Origin: an uncultured Methylophaga sp.
Lineage (GTDB): Bacteria; Pseudomonadota; Gammaproteobacteria; Nitrosococcales; Methylophagaceae
DNA: 6,329 nt
Assembly: GCA_947631375.1 (NCBI GenBank)
Contig: CANRLD010000104.1
Coordinates: 1 to 6,329, forward strand
Reading direction: 5' to 3'
Below the pieces are notes generated by a model. The model saw only the letters and a program-made list of their open reading frames with translations, made no database searches and was not told the DNA's origin. Positions 1-6,329 of this stretch are shown in pieces (position 1 is the stretch's first letter; every line of letters begins with the position of its first letter). Both the position numbers and the translations under genes were made by a program.

Positions 1-726
1 GGGGAAGGCCGATTGATGGCCGTGGAAACGATTCTGTCCTGTCTGGCGGATAAACTGTTACCCGGGCCGTTAGCAGGCAAGCGAGTACTGCTCACCGCCG
101 GGCCGACTTATGAAGCAATTGATCCGGTACGTTTTATTGCCAATCGCAGCTCCGGGAAAATGGGCTATGCGCTGGCCGCTGCCGCGATGGAAGCGGGGGC
201 TTGCGTCACGCTTGTATCTGGCCCGGTGGCGTTAACTGCTCCGGCAGCAGTAAATTGCATACAGGTGGAAAGCGCACAGCAAATGTACGAGGCGGTGATG
301 CAGAATTTAGCCGGCATGGATGTGTTTATTGGCTGCGCGGCGGTGGCTGACTATCGCCCGGTTCAAAGTGCCAAAAATAAGCTGAAGAAATCTGATCAGG
401 AAGCGTTGTCGCTGCAACTGCAATTGAACCCGGATATTATCAGTGCTGTTTCATCGGCAAAACAACGCCCCTCTATGGTGGTAGGGTTTGCCGCAGAAAC
501 AAATGAAATTCAATATTATGCACAGCAAAAGCGACAGCAAAAAGGCCTAGATTTGATTGCGGCAAATCGCGTGGGAGAAGGACTCGCGTTTGGGCAGGAA
601 ACGAATGCGTTAGAAATTTTCTGGGAAGGCGGCCATAAAATACTGGCTGAAGCGCCCAAGCTGGAGATCGCACGCGAACTTATCACATTAATCACAGAGC
701 GCTATCATGCAAAAAATTCAATTTAA
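1..726 (+). CDS. coaBC: CoaBC, phosphopantothenoylcysteine decarboxylase / phosphopantothenate-cysteine ligase (5'-truncated)
   Basis: The frame is open from base 1, so the gene enters from the left; 241 residues remain. The first residues (GEGRL) match the end of the CoaC decarboxylase half. The rest is the CoaB half, which uses CTP to join 4'-phosphopantothenate to cysteine in cytoplasmic coenzyme A synthesis. Visible CoaB signatures, numbered from the first residue here: [20 protein letters not shown] at 34-53 (nucleotide/dimer region), AAVADYRP at 113-120, the lysine-rich KNKLKK at 125-130, NPDI at 143-146, VGFAAET at 161-167 and DLIAANRV at 184-191. Spacing and order follow E. coli CoaBC as I remember it. 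A TTG at 13 and an ATG at 16 are internal codons, not starts. The 3' end overlaps dut by 20 bp, the usual partner in this operon. Identification is very secure; only the start is missing. Confidence 0.97.
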   Translation, partial: GEGRLMAVETILSCLADKLLPGPLAGKRVLLTAGPTYEAIDPVRFIANRSSGKMGYALAAAAMEAGACVTLVSGPVALTAPAAVNCIQVESAQQMYEAVMQNLAGMDVFIGCAAVADYRPVQSAKNKLKKSDQEALSLQLQLNPDIISAVSSAKQRPSMVVGFAAETNEIQYYAQQKRQQKGLDLIAANRVGEGLAFGQETNALEIFWEGGHKILAEAPKLEIARELITLITERYHAKNSI

Positions 727-1162
727 GATCCTTGATCCCAGGTTAGGCAACTCCATTGAGCTGCCCGATTATGCAACCAATGGCTCGGCCGGCATCGATT
801 TACGAGCTTGTCTGGATGAAAACCTCACGCTGAATCCCGGCGAAACGGTGCTGATTCCGACCGGTATTGCAATCCATATTGACGATCCCGCGTTGGCCGC
901 GATGATTTTACCGCGATCAGGATTGGGCCATAAACATGGCATCGTACTGGGAAATCTGGTGGGCTTGATTGATAGCGACTATCAGGGGCAGATTTTTGTT
1001 TCCTGCTGGAATCGTGGTGATACTGCGTTTGAAATTGTGGTTGGTGAACGGATTGCGCAAATGCTGTTTGTGCCCGTTGTGCAGGTTGCTTTCGAGCAGG
1101 TGACGGCGTTTTCAGCCAGTGAGCGCGGCAGCGGCGGTTTTGGTCATACTGGTCGGCATTAA
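707..1162 (+). CDS. dut: Deoxyuridine 5'-triphosphate nucleotidohydrolase (dUTPase)
   Basis: This is a 151-residue protein, the normal length for the homotrimeric bacterial dUTPase. It hydrolyses dUTP to dUMP and pyrophosphate in the cytoplasm, keeping uracil out of DNA and supplying dUMP for thymidylate synthesis. All five family motifs are present in order: AGIDLRA 28-34, PRSGLG 69-74, GLIDSDYQG 86-94 (with the catalytic Asp region), GERIAQM 113-119, and the glycine-rich C-terminal arm [10 protein letters not shown] 140-149 that closes over the substrate. The ATG lies inside the end of coaBC, giving a 20-bp overlap. Only a weak purine stretch (AGAG) precedes it, so translation probably depends on ribosomes arriving from coaBC. 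No key residue is missing. Confidence 0.97.
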   Translation: MQKIQFKILDPRLGNSIELPDYATNGSAGIDLRACLDENLTLNPGETVLIPTGIAIHIDDPALAAMILPRSGLGHKHGIVLGNLVGLIDSDYQGQIFVSCWNRGDTAFEIVVGERIAQMLFVPVVQVAFEQVTAFSASERGSGGFGHTGRH

Positions 1163-1191
1163 GCTTTAGCAAGCCGCTAAGGTTGAAAAAT

Positions 1192-3441
1192 ATGACACTT
1201 TTTCGGCAAAGACTTGGTCGGCTGGCAACCTTGTTACTGGTGTGTGTTTTGCTGTGCGGAGTGGTGGCGGCACTTTGGATCCATGATTATCAGCAACAGT
1301 CGGCCTTGACGTTGTTTGATCAACAGCAGAGCGAACGACTGGCGCAAGCGACAACCCGGCTGACAGCGCTGTTACAGCTGTGGCAGCAACAGTTTGCCGA
1401 GATGCCAGCTAACAGCAGTGAGGCATCAATTGCCGAGAACTGGCCAGCGGAAACAACAATCTGCATCCTGGCAGAAATACCTGTTGAGCCCGGTGAAGAA
1501 GCTTGTGTTGCCGTGAGTTTTGGCACCATTAACAGCTTACGGCAAGCCGATAAACAAGGACGGGCAGATATTGCAGTGATGCAGCCCAATACGGCACAGT
1601 CACATATTTTACTGAGCAAAAAGCTGGACGATAATGCCGGTTATCTGTTGCTGACATTGCCACTCAGTGCGCTGGAAAACGAACTGCGTGAGCGGTATTT
1701 ATCAATCGGCTCGGGACGGCTGGCGTTGCAACAGGGCGCGCATAACTGGCTAACCCTGCTTGAGCAGGGAGATGGCTCGGTACAACAGCAAGAGCATATC
1801 TATACCCAGACATTGCCGGGTACCTATTGGCGATTGGCTTTCTGGCCGGCAGAGCGGCCGGTAACCTCAATGGTCTGGCTGGCATTGCTACTGCTTGTTG
1901 TGATTGTCGGTTTATTATGCTGGCTGTTGTTGAAGCGATTTGGCCATGTTCGTAATACGCCACAAACACAGACAAATGATCGGCCAACACCGATGCCGGT
2001 AGTACAAGCGCTGACACCCCCAAAAGCCAGTAAGACGGAAGCGGTAGATCGCGTCAGGCCGGTGGCGATCAAACCGGTAATTTTCAAGACTTATGATATT
2101 CGCGGTATTGTTGGCACCCAGCTGAGCGATCCGGTTATGCGCGTGTTAGGGCTGGCGATTGGCAGCGAAGCGCAACATCAGCAGCAAACACGCATTGTCG
2201 TGGGCCGTGACGGACGACTTTCCAGTGAAAGTTTTAGTGAGGCATTAATTGAGGGGATTTTGGCCAGCGGTTGTGATGTGACAGATATTGGCGCAGTGCC
2301 GACACCGCTGGTTTATTTTGCTTCCCAACATCTGCAAACACATTGCGGTGTGGTGGTTACCGGCAGCCATAATCCGCAAGGTTATAACGGGCTGAAAATC
2401 CTTATTAAGGATAAAACCCTGTCAGGCGAGGCGATTCAGGACATCTATCGGCGGATTCAGCAATCGCGCTTATATGATGGACAGGGACAATTACGCCAGG
2501 CCGAGGTGATCGGCAGCTATATCAGACAAGTACAACAAGTAATTTCATTATCACGACCCTTAAGGGTAGGAGTGGATTGCGGCAATGGGGTTGCCGGTTT
2601 GTTGATGCCGCGCTTGCTTGATGCCTTGGGTTGCGAGGTACATGAGTTGTTCTGCGAGGTAGATGGTCATTTTCCTAATCACCACCCGAACCCGGCTCAA
2701 CCAGAAAACATGCAGGATATTTCAAAACTGGTACGCGACAAGCAACTGGATATTGGATTGGCGTTTGATGGCGATGGTGACCGGTTGGGCGTGGTGGATG
2801 GCGATGGAAACATTATCTGGCCTGACAGGCTGTTAATGTTGTTTGCCGACGATATATTACGTCGGCATAAAGGTGCCGCTATTATTTACGATGTTAAAAG
2901 TACCGATTTATTGGCGAAAACGATTACCCGGGCGGGTGGGAAGGCGATAATGTGCCCTTCGGGTCATTCGCTGATCCGCGCAGAGATGATAAAACATGAG
3001 GCAAAATTGGCTGGTGAATTAAGTGGCCATATCTTTTTTGCCGACAACTGGTATGGTTTCGACGATGCGTTATTTGCAGCTTGTCGTTTATTAGCATTGA
3101 TTGCCGAAGATCCACAACACCGTGGGGCGACAGAGATTTTTGCAGCACAGCCACAACGCGTCAGTACGCCAGAAATATTAATTGATCTCGATACAGCCGA
3201 ATGCCAACGTTTTATGACACAATTTAGCCAAAATGCCCAATTTGGAAATGCTGAAGTTGTTACGATTGACGGTGTTAGAGTCAACTTTGACAAGGGATGG
3301 GCTCTGGTCAGGGCATCTAATACTGTACCGGGACTGACATTACGCTTTGAAGCCGAAACCGAGCAACAGCTGGAACAAATTAAACAGCAGTTTAGCCAAC
3401 AGATGTTGCAGATAAAACCCAACCTCAGCTTGAACTTTTAA
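1192..3441 (+). CDS. algC: AlgC phosphomannomutase/phosphoglucomutase with N-terminal membrane-periplasmic extension
   Basis: From the ATG at 1192 the protein has 749 residues, against about 460 for the catalytic unit alone. The C-terminal half (from about 298) is an alpha-D-phosphohexomutase interconverting mannose-6-P/mannose-1-P and glucose-6-P/glucose-1-P for surface polysaccharide and LPS precursors. Seen directly: FKTYDIRG 298-305, the phosphoserine loop TGSHNP 390-395 (active Ser392), the Mg-binding loop DGDGDR 526-531, the sugar-binding loop GELSGH 608-613, and the phosphate-binding RASNT starting at 707. The N-terminal part has a transmembrane helix (about 9-29), a glutamine-rich, probably coiled-coil stretch followed by a periplasmic-sized domain of about 190 residues, a second helix (about 226-247) and a proline/threonine-rich linker. 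Long AlgC forms are known in pseudomonads; the function of the extension is unknown to me. A TTG start at 1183 is possible, but TAAGG at 1178-1182 suits the ATG better. Confidence 0.94.
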   Translation: MTLFRQRLGRLATLLLVCVLLCGVVAALWIHDYQQQSALTLFDQQQSERLAQATTRLTALLQLWQQQFAEMPANSSEASIAENWPAETTICILAEIPVEPGEEACVAVSFGTINSLRQADKQGRADIAVMQPNTAQSHILLSKKLDDNAGYLLLTLPLSALENELRERYLSIGSGRLALQQGAHNWLTLLEQGDGSVQQQEHIYTQTLPGTYWRLAFWPAERPVTSMVWLALLLLVVIVGLLCWLLLKRFGHVRNTPQTQTNDRPTPMPVVQALTPPKASKTEAVDRVRPVAIKPVIFKTYDIRGIVGTQLSDPVMRVLGLAIGSEAQHQQQTRIVVGRDGRLSSESFSEALIEGILASGCDVTDIGAVPTPLVYFASQHLQTHCGVVVTGSHNPQGYNGLKILIKDKTLSGEAIQDIYRRIQQSRLYDGQGQLRQAEVIGSYIRQVQQVISLSRPLRVGVDCGNGVAGLLMPRLLDALGCEVHELFCEVDGHFPNHHPNPAQPENMQDISKLVRDKQLDIGLAFDGDGDRLGVVDGDGNIIWPDRLLMLFADDILRRHKGAAIIYDVKSTDLLAKTITRAGGKAIMCPSGHSLIRAEMIKHEAKLAGELSGHIFFADNWYGFDDALFAACRLLALIAEDPQHRGATEIFAAQPQRVSTPEILIDLDTAECQRFMTQFSQNAQFGNAEVVTIDGVRVNFDKGWALVRASNTVPGLTLRFEAETEQQLEQIKQQFSQQMLQIKPNLSLNF

Positions 3442-3460
3442 AGCAATAAGAATAATTCAG

Positions 3461-5060
<1,600 letters not shown>

Positions 5061-5064
<4 letters not shown>

Positions 5065-5492
5065 TCAATGTTGCGGTAGTTGGCCGCTCTATCCCCAGTT
5101 TAATCAGTTTGGCCGTACATAATGATCTGCTTATTACGGTGATTGAACCAGACACAGTCGATGCGATGGCCGAGGCAATCGCCGCGGTTAACACGAATAT
5201 AACGGTGTTGGAACAACATAACGAAACAGTAAATAGCGATTTATTATGCTTGGTCTTGGCAAAGAGGTGTCCCGCTAACCAGACGATTATTTTGTCGGAT
5301 AAAGTGCCAGATTTTGAAAAGCTCAAAGCAACCGGTTTTAAATGTCGCGGTTACATTACGCCAGCGCAACATGACAAACTCGTTAAAGCTATTCGTGCCG
5401 TCAATGACGGCGAAGCCTGGCTGCCAAGACGCCTTGTAGGGGAAATGCTCAACTATTTTTCCGAATGCCCTCACTCTCGAATGCACAGATAA
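5061..5492 (+). CDS. Receiver-like protein, probably the surviving N-terminal half of a NarL/LuxR-family regulator
   Basis: This 143-residue ORF starts at an ATG overlapping the slmA stop (ATGA). It has no Shine-Dalgarno of its own, so it depends on coupling. The pattern is that of a response-regulator receiver: MINVAVVG as strand 1, LLCLVLA (61-67) as strand 3, QTIILSD (74-80) as strand 4 and GFKCRGYI (92-99) as strand 5. The last segment, KLVKAIRAVNDGEAWLPRR (106-124), is the usual junction just before a LuxR helix-turn-helix. Phosphorylation residues look lost: no acidic pair after strand 1 (VVGRSIP), no Asp at the end of strand 3, and proline where the conserved lysine of the GYxxK region is expected. 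It ends about 20 residues later without a DNA-binding domain. It could be a pseudoreceiver acting alone, or part of a broken gene (see the remnant downstream). The exact role is unknown. Confidence 0.65.
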
Positions 5493-5580
5493 AGCCATAG
5501 ACATGGTCGGCTGAATTGATGACAAAATGATTACATCTAATCAAATTTAGTACCAACGTACAGTAGATTCGTTCTTTACC
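5464..5580 (+). pseudogene. Decayed LuxR-type helix-turn-helix in the +1 frame
   Basis: Reading the frame that starts at 5464 (+1 relative to the receiver-like ORF), the translation begins NALTLECTDKAIDMVG, meets a stop (5512-5514), continues IDDKMITSNQI, meets a second stop (5548-5550), then reads YQRTVDSFFTS. Setting L of 'LT' as 0, the LuxR/GerE consensus has K at 18, I at 20 and R/K-T-V at 29-31. Here K, I and RTV fall at exactly those positions without any gap. The first stop sits where the consensus has Gly14, and TGA is one base from GGA. This looks like the missing DNA-binding half of the upstream receiver-like ORF, separated by a frameshift near 5455-5475 and two nonsense changes. 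Chance resemblance is not excluded because the stretch is short. Confidence 0.5.
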
Positions 5581-5604
5581 TCATGGGAGACTGTCTGCAA
5601 TTTT

Positions 5605-5627
5605 GGTCAAAAATGTTTTGAGTGACC
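5605..5627. promoter_or_regulatory. Imperfect inverted repeat upstream of the adhesin-like gene
   Basis: GGTCA (5605-5609) and TGACC (5623-5627) are complementary arms, with an inner AAAA/TTTT pairing and an unpaired GAG. The repeat lies about 32 bases before the ATG at 5659. It could be an operator or a leader hairpin; the arms are short. In the rest of 5493-5658 I see no convincing promoter or terminator, only the regulator remnant. Confidence 0.25.
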
Positions 5628-5647
5628 TGGGAAAACAGCGTTTCATT

Positions 5648-5654
5648 GGAGAAG
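5648..5654 (+). promoter_or_regulatory. Ribosome binding site of the retention-module protein
   Basis: GGAGAAG lies 4 bases before the ATG at 5659. It is a strong match and fixes the start of the last gene. Confidence 0.8.
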
Positions 5655-5658
5655 TTTT

Positions 5659-6329
5659 ATGGCGACAGAAGTCGGTATTATTTCTGCCTTAATCGGCAGT
5701 GCAACCGCAACCGCAACCGACGGGACTGTGAGAAATCTACAAGTTGGTGACAAAGTCTACCCTAACGAAATCATTACGACCGGTCTTGCAGGCGCTGTTG
5801 AGGTTGAGTTTACTGATGGTAGTCTGATGGACTTGGGACGAAACTCCCAAGCCGTACTTGATAATGAAACCTTTGATTTTGACAATGCGCCACCGCCTGC
5901 TGCGACAGCAGATAGCGACGTTATTGATGATATCGAAGCTATTCAACAAGCATTACTGGAAGGCGCCGACCCCACGGCAATAGCAGACCCAACCGCAGCC
6001 GGACCCGGCGCGCAACCCGCTAGCGAAGGTGGCAGTGATGCTGTTGTGGTGGATTATCTTGCACCGCGCGTTACCCCCCAGGCTGGTTTTGACACCACAG
6101 GTCCTGGAGTCTCCTTTCCCGATCCGCCTCCATTTCAATTTTTGGTTGATGACTCGAATGATCTAGATCCTATTGTACCTCCGGGGGATGAAACACCAGT
6201 ACCTGAGCCAGAACCAAAAGTAAAAGTACCAGTATATGACGAGCAAGCACAAGAAAAATTAAGTTCAATTTATAGTTCAACTGGAGAAAAAAGAGCATTT
6301 TTAACTTTTGATGATGGGCCATCATCTAA
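5659..6329 (+). CDS. LapA-type retention-module protein (giant adhesin N-terminus), 3'-truncated, with a NodB-like tail at the window edge
   Basis: The frame is open for 223 codons and leaves the window with two bases of an unfinished codon. Residues 1-75 match the N-terminal retention module of LapA-like type I-secreted adhesins: a short beta-rich start, DGTVRNLQVGDKV (21-33), ITTGLAGAVEVEFTDGSLMD (39-58), then LGRNSQAVLD (59-68). In that family the module folds in the periplasm and plugs the TolC-like pore, holding the adhesin on the cell surface. An acidic helix (DSDVIDDIEAIQQALLEGAD, 85-104) leads to PTAAG at 111-115, the LapG di-alanine site. VTPQAGFDTTG (138-148) also recurs in the family. 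After a proline/acidic linker (about 170-186) the protein should enter long repeats. Instead residues 187-223 become lysine-rich and end in LTFDDGPSS, the first motif of a polysaccharide deacetylase. A secretion signal cannot be seen because the C-terminus is outside the window. Confidence 0.85.
   Translation, partial: MATEVGIISALIGSATATATDGTVRNLQVGDKVYPNEIITTGLAGAVEVEFTDGSLMDLGRNSQAVLDNETFDFDNAPPPAATADSDVIDDIEAIQQALLEGADPTAIADPTAAGPGAQPASEGGSDAVVVDYLAPRVTPQAGFDTTGPGVSFPDPPPFQFLVDDSNDLDPIVPPGDETPVPEPEPKVKVPVYDEQAQEKLSSIYSSTGEKRAFLTFDDGPSS
5701..5718 (+). repeat. (GCAACC)x3 hexanucleotide repeat
   Basis: Three perfect copies encode Ala-Thr-Ala-Thr-Ala-Thr (residues 15-20) in the first strand/loop of the retention module. 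Gain or loss of a unit would keep the frame. Confidence 0.8.
5989..6003 (+). other. Predicted LapG cleavage site (PTAAG)
   Basis: Residues 111-115 of the retention-module protein read Pro-Thr-Ala-Ala-Gly. In Pseudomonas fluorescens LapA the periplasmic cysteine protease LapG cuts between the two alanines of TAAG at about residue 108-109, almost the same distance from the N-terminus. When c-di-GMP is low, the inner-membrane sensor LapD frees LapG, which releases the adhesin. The motif and its placement are seen directly; cleavage is inferred. No lapD, lapG or secretion genes lie in the window. Confidence 0.75.
6211..6329 (+). other. AT-rich tail encoding the start of a NodB-type polysaccharide deacetylase domain; possible chimeric junction
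   Basis: By hand count GC is 38/119 (32%) here, against 71/120 (59%) in 5941-6060 and 42/90 (47%) in 6121-6210. Codons switch to GTA, TTA, AGA, AAA and TCA. The protein reads YDEQAQEKLSSIYSS (193-207), then GEKRAFLTFDDGPSS (209-223). TFDDGP (6304-6321) is motif 1 of carbohydrate esterase family 4: the first Asp is the catalytic base and the second a metal ligand. The pre-motif text resembles Clostridium/Bacillus deacetylases as I remember them. Either this is a genuine acquired domain or two unrelated sequences were joined around 6195-6235. Confidence 0.6.

Noticed and set aside
825..1172. A 115-codon open frame on the minus strand over dut.
   Set aside because: It is antisense to conserved dUTPase motifs and has no recognisable protein features.
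1183..1191. A TTG start for AlgC three codons upstream.
   Set aside because: The ATG at 1192 has better spacing from TAAGG (1178-1182) and is the stronger start codon.
2964..3422. A 152-codon open frame on the minus strand.
   Set aside because: It lies entirely antisense to the conserved catalytic part of algC and has cysteine/serine-rich shadow composition.
5516..5543. A promoter-like TTGATG with TAATCA at 16-bp spacing ahead of the adhesin-like gene.
   Set aside because: The -10 hexamer matches only two of six consensus positions, and the stretch is explained as the decayed helix-turn-helix.
6325..6329. The final bases read TCTAA and look like a stop codon closing the last gene.
   Set aside because: In the frame of the ATG at 5659 the codons are TCA, TCT, then an incomplete AA; the TAA is out of frame. 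The gene stays open at the window edge.

Overview
The window looks like a gammaproteobacterial chromosome segment. The order coaBC - dut - algC - argB - slmA on one strand is the arrangement I know from Pseudomonas and related orders. The protein details also fit: a long ArgB with an extra N-terminal helix, and an AlgC catalytic domain carried on a membrane-anchored N-terminal extension. I cannot place the genus. All real genes read on the + strand.

Layout: (1) 1-726 is the 3' part of coaBC (coenzyme A synthesis), overlapping dut (dUTPase, 707-1162). (2) 1192-3441 is algC, a phosphomannomutase/phosphoglucomutase fused to a two-helix membrane/periplasmic module. (3) A 109-bp gap holds a perfect 7-bp stem-loop and the argB leader. 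(4) argB (3551-4453), slmA (4450-5064) and a 143-aa receiver-like protein (5061-5492) are joined by two successive ATGA stop/start overlaps, so they are probably translationally coupled. (5) After the receiver-like ORF, the +1 frame holds what reads as a decayed LuxR-type helix-turn-helix with two stop codons. The ORF is therefore probably what is left of a NarL/CsgD-type regulator. (6) From 5659 to the right edge runs an open, unterminated reading frame. It starts with a LapA-type retention module of a giant type I-secreted adhesin, including a PTAAG site of the kind cut by the periplasmic protease LapG. It ends, after a sharp fall in GC, in the first motif of a NodB-type polysaccharide deacetylase.

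The first two thirds is housekeeping (CoA, dUTP clean-up, sugar phosphates for surface polysaccharide, arginine, nucleoid occlusion). The last 1.3 kb is accessory and surface/biofilm-related. The main point to resolve is the right edge. A retention module joined to a deacetylase would be a new kind of surface-retained, protease-releasable enzyme. However, the abrupt shift to AT-rich, Firmicute-like sequence in the last ~120 bp makes an assembly chimera at least as likely.
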